DNA of 64,000 bases from Hymenobacter sp. CRA2 (GTDB lineage Bacteria > Bacteroidota > Bacteroidia > Cytophagales > Hymenobacteraceae): the NCBI RefSeq assembly GCF_002007105.1, contig NZ_MVBC01000005.1:186001-250000 (forward strand). Direction: 5' to 3'. Every line of letters begins with the position of its first letter. The first letter of the stretch is position 1. This document shows positions 1 to 6,217 of this stretch, piece by piece. The position numbers and the translations under genes were made by a program. The notes beneath the pieces were generated by a model. That model searched no databases. It saw only the letters and a program-made list of their open reading frames with translations, and was not told the origin of the DNA.

Positions 1-1
1 C

Positions 2-136
2 AACCCCGGCCTCGGCCGCACGCTCACTCTCAGTACCGCCGACGGCTTCCGTGAGGAGCAACTGCTGGCCCTGCACGCTGAGCTAACTGGCTTTGATGAG
101 GAAAAGGAGGAACCCGAACCCGGCGCCGACCGGTAA
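2..136 (+). CDS. 3' end of an unidentified gene (partial)
   Basis: The second reading frame is open from the left edge to a TAA at 134-136 and encodes the last 44 residues of a protein. The tail is strongly acidic and ends EEKEEPEPGADR, which looks like a disordered C-terminus. The frame uses GC-rich codons like its neighbours, so it is probably a real gene end. Nothing in these residues identifies a family, and the start lies outside the window. Confidence 0.5.
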   Translation, partial: NPGLGRTLTLSTADGFREEQLLALHAELTGFDEEKEEPEPGADR

Positions 137-456
137 ACTCTGCCGCGCCAATGCTGTAACTTGCCGCCAACCGCCACCCGTTTCATCTTACCGAATCTGC
201 ACCCGAAGCGGGGTATTGCGGAGCAGGTTCGGAGAGGTTCGATTCCCCGCAGCGCTGGTTGCCGCCCCACAAGGGCATAAGCACTGAACATGCTGTGAGA
301 AAGGGTGAAAAGCCGGGCCCTTGCGGTCCAAACGGCGCCCGAGCCTGCAAACCCGCGGATACCGCCGCAGCTCTGGCCGCGGCTGAAGCGGGTTTCCCTC
401 GGTCGGCGGGCTTTTCGCCCTTATCGGCTATTCGCTAACGTATTTTTTGCCGCCGC
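137..456. other. intergenic region without a recognisable gene
   Basis: Short ORFs here do not look like genes. A GCGGGG/CCCCGC pair (about 199-242) encloses a GGTTCGATTCC string resembling a tRNA T-arm, but no full cloverleaf can be drawn. The last 30 bases before the SPFH gene are T-rich (run of T near 443-449) and could carry its promoter, although no exact TAnnTTTG box is present. Confidence 0.4.
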
Positions 457-1182
457 ATGGGCCTATTCACCCGCACCTACCACGTCCGCCCCAACCAGGA
501 GGGATACTTATTTCGCGACAGCGTGCTGGAACGGCAGCTGCCGCCCGGCCGCCACGAAGTGCTGGACCTGCGCCGCCGCACCGAGCTGCTGGCTCTGCCC
601 ACCGTGCCGCGCCTGCTCACCGTCACGAATCAGGAAGTGCTGACCCGTGACAACGTGGCCCTGCGCTTTTCCTTCAGTTTGCTCTACCGCATCCACGATG
701 GCCGCCAGCTGCTCAGCCAGCTGGAGCTGAACCGCCCCGTGCCCGCTTTGCTGGCCGAGGTAGAGCAGCGCATCCACAACGCGGCCCAGAGCAGCATCCG
801 CAACCGCATCGTGCAGTATGAGAGCGAGGAGCTGAACGAGCGCCGCGCCGAGCTGACCGACCTGCGCAGCGAGGTGCTGGCCGCGGCCGTGGCCCCGCTG
901 GGCGTCGTCATCGAAGAAGCCCAGCTGCGCGACCTGACCTTCCCCAAGAACATTCAGGACCTCTTCGCCCGCCACCTCGAAGCGAAAATCCGCGCCAAGG
1001 CCGACCTGGAAAACGCCCGTACCGCCGTGGCCACGGCCCGCGCCCTCAAAAACGCCTCCGAGCTGATGAAGGGCGACGACAACCTGCGGTTCTTCCAGTT
1101 CCTCGAAACCATCACCAAGATTGCCGAGAAGGGCAAGCACACTTTCCTGGTGGGGGAGTTTCCGCAGCCGCTGAAGCCGTAA
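457..1182 (+). CDS. SPFH/band-7 domain protein (slipin-like)
   Basis: A 241-residue protein with the features of an SPFH/band-7 (stomatin, prohibitin) domain. The N-terminal half holds the beta-rich part (LTVTNQEVLTRDNVALRFSF, residues about 54-73). The C-terminal half is helical, charged and Ala/Glu-rich (EAKIRAKADLENARTAVATA), as in the coiled-coil oligomerisation region of the family. Relatives form ring-like scaffolds on membranes and influence proteases and lipid domains. No N-terminal transmembrane helix is visible, so it would be cytoplasmic or peripherally attached. The ATG at 457 follows a T-rich leader. The next gene starts 11 bp after its stop, suggesting co-transcription. The substrate or partner is unknown. 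Confidence 0.75.
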   Translation: MGLFTRTYHVRPNQEGYLFRDSVLERQLPPGRHEVLDLRRRTELLALPTVPRLLTVTNQEVLTRDNVALRFSFSLLYRIHDGRQLLSQLELNRPVPALLAEVEQRIHNAAQSSIRNRIVQYESEELNERRAELTDLRSEVLAAAVAPLGVVIEEAQLRDLTFPKNIQDLFARHLEAKIRAKADLENARTAVATARALKNASELMKGDDNLRFFQFLETITKIAEKGKHTFLVGEFPQPLKP

Positions 1183-1193
1183 CTGGCTTGCCC

Positions 1194-1634
1194 ATGCGCA
1201 TTGCCTTCGACTTAGATAATACCCTTATTCGCTCGGCACACCCGTTTGCGCTGGAAAGGCCGCGCCTGGGGTGGTTGGCCCGGCTGCTCGGCTACGAAAG
1301 CCTGCGTAGCGGCACGGTAGAGCTGCTGCGGCATTGCCAGCGCCAGGGCTGGGAGGTGTGGGTGTATACCACCTCATACCGCTCAGCGGGCTACATTCGC
1401 CGGCTGTTCAGGCTGCACGGCATTCGACTCGGGGGCGTGGTCAACCAAAGCCGGCACGAGCGGGAAGTACGCGTTAGCTGCTCCAAGCACCCGCCAACCT
1501 TCGGCATTGACGTGCTGGTGGATGACTCGCCGGGCGTGCGGCTGGAAGGCGAGCGGCACGGGTTTCGGGTGATAGTGGTGCGGCCGGAGGACGAAGGCTG
1601 GCTGCGCACGGTGCAGCAAGCTTTATTATCATAG
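1194..1634 (+). CDS. HAD-superfamily phosphatase-like protein
   Basis: The protein begins MRIAFDLDNTLIRS. DLDNT matches the catalytic DxDxT motif I of haloacid dehalogenase-type phosphatases, where the first Asp forms the phospho-aspartate intermediate. VYTTSYRS (near residue 60) fits motif II, and VLVDDSPGV near residue 106 fits the acidic motif IV that binds Mg2+. At 146 residues it is a minimal HAD core without a clear cap domain. A TTG at 1188 could start it two codons earlier, but the ATG at 1194 gives the usual N-terminus. It follows the SPFH gene by 11 bp, probably in the same transcript. The substrate cannot be predicted. Confidence 0.72.
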   Translation: MRIAFDLDNTLIRSAHPFALERPRLGWLARLLGYESLRSGTVELLRHCQRQGWEVWVYTTSYRSAGYIRRLFRLHGIRLGGVVNQSRHEREVRVSCSKHPPTFGIDVLVDDSPGVRLEGERHGFRVIVVRPEDEGWLRTVQQALLS

Positions 1635-1669
1635 TATAGCTTTGTTGGGCTTTAATTCAGGTTTTGTAG

Positions 1670-2074
1670 GTGGGTTTTTTCGGAGGGTTATGTTTGCTTG
1701 GACTGGCCTGCTTACTCTATCTAGGCTGGAAGAATGGGCTTCGGGAGCAGGCTAGAATAGAACAGTTGGGCTTCCATGCCGAAGCCGTAGTGCGCTTCTA
1801 TCGCGAAGAGTACGTGCGCGTGGCTGGATCGTGGGACTGGCTGGAATACCCATACGTGGAATACACGGATGAGCACGGCGACGTGAAGCTGGAACGGTTA
1901 AAATACGCGCAACGCCCAGGACAACCTTTTTCGATAGGACAACCAGTAGAGGTTATCCGTTATAAGGAAATACTGTATTACCGCCAAGGCTTGCAAGAGG
2001 GAAGCACTGTCTCCTTGCTGCTTGCAGTTGCTACGCTTGTGGGAGGACTAAGTATGATTATACAGTCCTTTTGA
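1670..2074 (+). CDS. small membrane protein, DUF3592-like
   Basis: A 134-residue protein with a hydrophobic helix at residues about 4-19 and a second near the C-terminus (LLLAVATLVGGLSMII). Between them is a soluble segment with the pattern of DUF3592: a short beta-rich stretch, an aromatic YPYVEYTDEHGDV strand, and a G-Q-P-F-S-I-G-Q-P-V-E-V-I-R-Y turn. An in-frame stop directly precedes the GTG at 1670, which is therefore the earliest possible start. Codon use is less GC-rich than in the flanking genes. The stop overlaps the earliest possible TTG start of the next frame. The function of this family is unknown. Confidence 0.6.
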   Translation: MGFFGGLCLLGLACLLYLGWKNGLREQARIEQLGFHAEAVVRFYREEYVRVAGSWDWLEYPYVEYTDEHGDVKLERLKYAQRPGQPFSIGQPVEVIRYKEILYYRQGLQEGSTVSLLLAVATLVGGLSMIIQSF

Positions 2075-2088
2075 TCTGCCCTGTTCCA

Positions 2089-2544
2089 ATGCCAATGTCT
2101 GCTAAACTCCAACTCCACGCCCTCTGCCTCACCTTCGTTGAGCAGCGCATGGCTACTTGCCAGGCCGCCATCAACGCCGCGCAGGAATCGGCCAACTCCG
2201 AAACCAAGAGCAGCGCCGGCGACAAGTACGAAACCGGCCGCGCCATGGCCCAGAACGAGCGGGACCGAAACGCCGTGCAGCTCCACGAAGCCAAGCAGCT
2301 GCTCGGCGAGCTGCAGCGCATCGACCCGGCTCGGGACTGCGACGCCGTGCGGCCGGGCGCGCTGGTCACCACCAGCATGGGGCGGTTTTACGTCAGCATC
2401 AGCGCCGGCAAGCTCACGGTCGACGGCGTGGATTACTTCGCTGTATCGGCCGCGGCGCCGGTGGCGCAGGCACTGAGCGGCAAGCGCGCCGGCGAGTCGG
2501 CTACGTTCAACGGTAAGCCGGTTCGGATAGAAGCCGTGGCCTGA
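2089..2544 (+). CDS. GreA/GreB-like protein
   Basis: About 151 residues. The N-terminal part is a helical hairpin (AAINAAQESANSETKSSAGD) followed by a second long helix (NERDRNAVQLHEAKQLLGEL). The C-terminal part is a small beta domain (PGALVTTSMGRFYVSI). This resembles the coiled coil plus FKBP-like domain of GreA/GreB transcript-cleavage factors, which act through the RNA polymerase secondary channel. Similar short Bacteroidota proteins are sometimes labelled 3-oxoacyl-ACP synthase, which the sequence does not support. ATG codons at 2089 and 2095 are equally plausible starts; a TTG at 2071 overlaps the previous stop. It may be only Gre-like and not a true cleavage factor. Confidence 0.65.
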   Translation: MPMSAKLQLHALCLTFVEQRMATCQAAINAAQESANSETKSSAGDKYETGRAMAQNERDRNAVQLHEAKQLLGELQRIDPARDCDAVRPGALVTTSMGRFYVSISAGKLTVDGVDYFAVSAAAPVAQALSGKRAGESATFNGKPVRIEAVA

Positions 2545-2566
2545 AGCGGTGAATGGAAGCCCTGGC

Positions 2567-2704
2567 GTGGCAAACCCTACCGCGAGCTATTCAGGCACAT
2601 ACGAGGCGGTAGGGACCCTACCGGGATGTTTTCACTTCGATAGGCCGTGGTAGGAACCCTACCAGCTGCGCTACAATTCAGGATGCCCCGGTAGGAGCGC
2701 GCCG
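2567..2704. repeat. 41-bp-periodic array of short palindromes
   Basis: Two near-identical 15-bp palindromes, GGTAGGGACCCTACC at 2608-2622 and GGTAGGAACCCTACC at 2649-2663, lie exactly 41 bp apart. The right half-site CCCTACC recurs 41 bp upstream (2575-2581). The left half-site GGTAGG recurs 41 bp downstream (2690-2695). The result is three 41-bp units with fixed borders and unrelated ~26-bp interiors, apart from ATTCAGG shared by units 1 and 3. The array lies between the GreA-like gene and the dxr promoter. Forty-one bp is about four helical turns, so the sites share one DNA face. The function is unknown. Confidence 0.7.
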
Positions 2705-2739
2705 ACGCCGCGGGCGCCGGTTTGCGGGCCGGCGGCGTG

Positions 2740-2767
2740 TTGCCTCGCCCGAAGCCTCTTACCTTTG
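2740..2767 (+). promoter_or_regulatory. putative dxr promoter
   Basis: TTG at 2740-2742 and TACCTTTG at 2760-2767 match the Bacteroidota -33 (TTTG) and -7 (TAnnTTTG) boxes. The 17-nt spacing is slightly shorter than usual. Transcription would start about 35 nt before the dxr ATG. Confidence 0.5.
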
Positions 2768-2808
2768 TTACCCGACCTGCTGCGTCGAGCCGCCGACGCC
2801 TTTCCCGT

Positions 2809-3975
2809 ATGACTCCTTCTCCTGCTCGCTCCCTGGCCCTGCTGGGCTCCACCGGCTCCATCGGCACCCAAACGCTGGACGTGGTACGCGCCCACCCCGG
2901 CCGTTTCCGCGTGGCGGTGCTCACCGCCCAGCGCAGCGCCGATTTGCTGGTGATGCAGGCCCGCGAGTTCCGGCCCGCCGTGGTGGTCATCGGCGACGAG
3001 GCCCAGTACGCGGGCGTGAAAGCGGCCCTGGCTGGTCAGCCCGAAACCACCGTCATGGCGGGCGCCGCGGCCCTGGCCGAAGCCGCCGCCCGCCCCGACG
3101 TGGACATGGTGCTGACCGCGCTGGTGGGCTACGCCGGGCTGCTGCCAACCATTGCGGCCCTGAAGGCCGGCAAAGCCATTGCCCTGGCCAATAAGGAAAC
3201 GCTGGTGGTGGCTGGGCAGCTCGTCACCACGCTGGCCCGGCAGTCCGGTTCGGCCATTTACCCCGTCGACTCCGAGCACTCCGCCATTTTCCAGTGCCTG
3301 GTAGGGGAGGAGCCCGATGCAGTAGAGAAAATCATCCTGACGGCCTCAGGCGGACCCTTCCGCGGCCGCTCCGTGCAGGAACTGGCCCAAGTGACGAGGG
3401 CGCAGGCCCTGAAGCACCCCAACTGGGAAATGGGCGCCAAAATCACCATCGACTCGGCCTCCCTGATGAATAAGGGCCTCGAAGTCATTGAGGCCAAGTG
3501 GCTGTTTGGGCTGACAGATGACCAGATTGAGGTGGTGGTGCACCCGCAGAGCATCATTCACTCCCTGGTGCAGTTCCGTGACGGCTCCCTGAAGGCCCAG
3601 CTCGGCCTGCCCGACATGAAGCTGCCCATCCAGTACGCGCTGGGCTACCCCGAGCGCCTGCCCAACGACTTCCCGCGCTTCAGCTTCCTCGATTACCCCA
3701 CGCTGACGTTCGAAAAGCCAGACGGCGACACTTTCCGCAACCTGCCGCTGGCCTTCGAAGCCATGCGCCGCGGCGGCAACGCGCCCTGCGTGCTCAACGC
3801 GGCCAACGAAATTGCGGTGGCCGCTTTTCTACGCGAGCAGATCGGCTTTCTGCAGCTGCCCGAAGTGGTCGAGAATTGCCTCAGCCGGGTTTCGTACCTT
3901 GCCGAACCCTCGCTCGACGACTACGTGCAAACCGATGCGGAAACCCGCCGGGTAGCTGCGGAGTTGGTAAAATGA
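2809..3975 (+). CDS. dxr: 1-deoxy-D-xylulose 5-phosphate reductoisomerase
   Basis: Converts 1-deoxy-D-xylulose 5-phosphate to 2-C-methyl-D-erythritol 4-phosphate with NADPH, the first committed step of the MEP isoprenoid pathway. The N-terminal Rossmann motif LLGSTGSIGTQTLDVV binds NADPH. ALANKETLVVAG, YPVDSEHSAIFQCL and MGAKITIDSASLMNKGLEVIEA are the family's catalytic and metal-binding blocks; NKGLEVIEA carries the metal-binding Glu. The frame extends upstream to 2722, but the ATG at 2809 gives the standard N-terminus and 388 residues, the usual length, and lies just downstream of a TAnnTTTG box. rseP follows in the same direction after a palindromic spacer, a common dxr-rseP order. Confidence 0.97.
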   Translation: MTPSPARSLALLGSTGSIGTQTLDVVRAHPGRFRVAVLTAQRSADLLVMQAREFRPAVVVIGDEAQYAGVKAALAGQPETTVMAGAAALAEAAARPDVDMVLTALVGYAGLLPTIAALKAGKAIALANKETLVVAGQLVTTLARQSGSAIYPVDSEHSAIFQCLVGEEPDAVEKIILTASGGPFRGRSVQELAQVTRAQALKHPNWEMGAKITIDSASLMNKGLEVIEAKWLFGLTDDQIEVVVHPQSIIHSLVQFRDGSLKAQLGLPDMKLPIQYALGYPERLPNDFPRFSFLDYPTLTFEKPDGDTFRNLPLAFEAMRRGGNAPCVLNAANEIAVAAFLREQIGFLQLPEVVENCLSRVSYLAEPSLDDYVQTDAETRRVAAELVK

Positions 3976-3994
3976 ATTTGTATCAAGGCTTCGT

Positions 3995-4119
3995 TGTCAT
4001 CCTGAGCACAGCGAAGCGAAGGTCGACGTAGTCAAGGACCTTCTCAAGCTGGAACGACTGGCGTTGGGTAATTGCTATCTAACGTGATAAGGTCCTTCGG
4101 CTCCCGCCTCAGGATGACA
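3995..4119. repeat. intergenic inverted-repeat element
   Basis: A 12-bp arm TGTCATCCTGAG (3995-4006) is mirrored exactly by CTCAGGATGACA (4108-4119). Inside, AAGGACCTT (4034-4042) faces AAGGTCCTT (4089-4097). The words AAGGACCTTCTCA and AGGATGAC recur in the element near 63,760-63,839, so both probably belong to one dispersed palindromic family. It separates dxr from rseP. Confidence 0.6.
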
Positions 4120-4148
4120 CTACAACCCAACTGACAACTAAGTAACGA

Positions 4149-5465
4149 ATGGATATTCTGGTAATGGTCGGCCAGCTGCTGCTGGGCCTCTCCATCCTGG
4201 TGGGCGTGCACGAGGCCGGGCACATGATTTCGGCCAAGTGGTTCGGGATGCGGGTGGAGAAGTTCTCCATCGGCTTTCCGCCCAAGATTTTCGGCAAGCA
4301 GATCGGCGAAACCGAGTACATGATCGGGGCCGTGCCGCTGGGCGGCTTCGTCAAGATTACCGGCATGGTCGACGAGTCGCTAGACACCGACGCGCTGAGC
4401 GGCCCGCCCCAGCCCTACGAGTTCCGGGCCAAGCCGGCCTGGCAGCGCCTCATCGTGATGCTCGGTGGTATCATCGTCAACGTGCTCACGGGCATCATCA
4501 TCTTCTCCCTGCTGCTCTACGCCTACGGCGAAACCTACGTGCCGGCCCGCGAGGCCGAGCGGTTCGGCGTGATTCCGAATGAGCTGGGCCAGAAAATCGG
4601 CTTCCGCACCGGCGACAAGATTGTGAAAATCAACGGCCGCCCCTTCGAGCGGTTCAACGACGTGTACGCGCCCGACGTGGTGCTGGGCAGTGCCAGCTAC
4701 TACACCGTGGAGCGCAACGGCCAGCTGGTAGACATTCCGGTGCCCGTAACCATCATGAACGAGCTGTCGGACCAGGACAAAGCCCTGTTCGTGGCCCCGC
4801 GCATGCCCTTCAAGGTGAAGCGCGTGGTGCCCGGCAACAATGCCTCCAAGGCCGGCATCCAAGCCAACGACCGGATTGTGCGCATCGGCGACACGCCCAT
4901 TCAGTTCTTCGACGAGCTGCAGGCTGCCCTGCTGAAGTACGCCGGCAAAACGGCCCCCATTCAGGTGCAGCGCGGCTCGCAGGTGCTGCCCCTGCAGGTG
5001 GCAGTGAGCGAAAGCGGCAAAGTAGGCCTGGAGCAGGAGCCGCTGCTGAAGCTCGAAACCCGCGACTACAGCCTGGTGGAAAGCTTCCCCGAGGGCACCA
5101 AGCAGGCGTTCGGCATCATCACCACCCAGGCCAAGGCCTTTGGCAAAATCCTGAAGCGCCAGGCGTCGGCGTCGGAGTCGCTGGGCGGCCCCATCGAAAT
5201 TGCCCAGCAGTACGGCTCGACCTGGGACTGGCCCTGGTTCTGGCGCATGACGGGCATGCTCTCCATGGTGCTGGCCTTCATGAACCTGCTGCCCATCCCG
5301 GCCCTCGACGGCGGCCACGTGATGTTCCTGACCTACGAAATGCTGTCGGGCCGCAAGCCCTCCGACAAATTCCTGGAAAACGCGCAGAAGGTGGGCATGG
5401 TCCTGATTCTGTCGCTGATGGTGTTCATCCTCGTCATCAACCCCATCATGAAGGCCATGCGCTAG
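4149..5465 (+). CDS. rseP: RIP metalloprotease RseP (site-2 protease, M50)
   Basis: An inner-membrane zinc protease that cuts transmembrane segments, typically of anti-sigma factors and leftover signal peptides. The zinc motif HEAGH is at residues 21-25 in the first transmembrane helix. The last zinc ligand lies in LLPIPALDGGHV near residue 380. Two PDZ-like segments sit between: one around FRTGDKIVKINGRPF and one around ASKAGIQANDRIVRIGDTPI. A C-terminal helix (VGMVLILSLMVFILVI) completes the fold. Its 438 residues are normal for the family. A strong hairpin terminator follows 24 bp after the stop. No sigma or anti-sigma gene lies nearby, so the substrate is encoded elsewhere. Confidence 0.95.
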   Translation: MDILVMVGQLLLGLSILVGVHEAGHMISAKWFGMRVEKFSIGFPPKIFGKQIGETEYMIGAVPLGGFVKITGMVDESLDTDALSGPPQPYEFRAKPAWQRLIVMLGGIIVNVLTGIIIFSLLLYAYGETYVPAREAERFGVIPNELGQKIGFRTGDKIVKINGRPFERFNDVYAPDVVLGSASYYTVERNGQLVDIPVPVTIMNELSDQDKALFVAPRMPFKVKRVVPGNNASKAGIQANDRIVRIGDTPIQFFDELQAALLKYAGKTAPIQVQRGSQVLPLQVAVSESGKVGLEQEPLLKLETRDYSLVESFPEGTKQAFGIITTQAKAFGKILKRQASASESLGGPIEIAQQYGSTWDWPWFWRMTGMLSMVLAFMNLLPIPALDGGHVMFLTYEMLSGRKPSDKFLENAQKVGMVLILSLMVFILVINPIMKAMR

Positions 5466-5489
5466 CGCGGGCCGCGTGCTGAGTGTCAC

Positions 5490-5528
5490 GTAATGCCATC
5501 TTCTGCCCGGAAGATGGCATTACTTTTT
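5490..5528 (+). terminator. rho-independent terminator after rseP
   Basis: A perfect 14-bp stem (5490-5503 with 5510-5523) with a 6-nt loop is followed by five T residues, 24 bp after the rseP stop. Confidence 0.85.
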
Positions 5529-5564
5529 CTAAGCCGGTGTTGTCCTCCGGTAGTACCCCTCCCC

Positions 5565-6062
5565 ATGCGCCGTTTCCTTGTTTTTGCAGCCGCACTGCTG
5601 CTTGTCGCTCTTACCGCCGCCGCTCACGCCTACCACGCCAGCATCATGGAGGCGCGCCTGAACGCCAAAACCCAACAGTTGGAAGTAGCCCTGAAAGTCT
5701 TTACCGATGATATGGAAGCGGTGCTCTCCAATGGGCAGCCGCGGCACGTGAGCATTGCCGAAACGCCGGCTGCCCAGCTTACGCCCATGCTGGCCGGCTA
5801 CCTGCGCCGCACCGTCGTCATCGGCACCAAGCCCGGCGAGGTACTGCCGCTGAATTACCTTGGCCTGCAGCAGGAAAAGGACGCCTACTGGCTGTACTTC
5901 AGCGTGAAGCTGCCGCGGCCGGTGCAGGGCCTGACCATGCGCCACCGCCTGCTCATGGACCAGTTTTCCGACCAGATGAACATCGTGAACCTGGATGCCG
6001 GCGGCAAAAAGCAAAGCGCCCTGTTCCGCGACGGCAACGAGGAGCAGCAGTTGAGCTGGTAG
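5565..6062 (+). CDS. DUF6702 family secreted protein
   Basis: 165 residues with an N-terminal signal peptide (MRRFLVFAAALLLVALTAAAHA) and no lipobox. The mature start YHASIMEARLNAKTQQLEVALKVFTDDMEAVL matches the opening of DUF6702, a Bacteroidota periplasmic family of unknown function. The remainder is predicted to be beta-rich (YWLYFSVKLPRPVQGLTMRH). An upstream in-frame ATG exists at 5493, but it overlaps the rseP terminator and would hide the signal peptide, so 5565 is preferred. It ends convergently with the OmpA-family gene across a shared hairpin. Confidence 0.72.
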   Translation: MRRFLVFAAALLLVALTAAAHAYHASIMEARLNAKTQQLEVALKVFTDDMEAVLSNGQPRHVSIAETPAAQLTPMLAGYLRRTVVIGTKPGEVLPLNYLGLQQEKDAYWLYFSVKLPRPVQGLTMRHRLLMDQFSDQMNIVNLDAGGKKQSALFRDGNEEQQLSW

Positions 6063-6132
6063 CACGGGCTGTCATTACGAGGAGGAATGACGAGGTAATC
6101 GGTCCTCTCGCGGCCCAACTGGCAGCAGCCGA

Positions 6133-6186
6133 AAACAGCACCGCCCGAAACCTGAGTTACTGGTTTCGGGCGGTGCTGTTTTTCTG
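6133..6186. terminator. bidirectional terminator between convergent genes
   Basis: A perfect 20-bp stem (6133-6152 with 6162-6181) and a 9-nt loop are flanked by A-rich and T-rich runs. It serves the plus-strand DUF6702 gene and the minus-strand OmpA-family gene. Confidence 0.85.
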
Positions 6187-6217
6187 TTAGGGCCGGTGCT
6201 GCCGCCAGCCAAGCCAG

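Noticed and set aside
190-260. tRNA- or tmRNA-like GGTTCGATTCC string
   Set aside because: The flanking bases do not form a 5-bp T-stem, acceptor stem or anticodon arm.
2567-2704. CRISPR array
   Set aside because: The repeat is only 15 bp with two full copies, and there are no cas genes. It is kept as a palindrome array instead.
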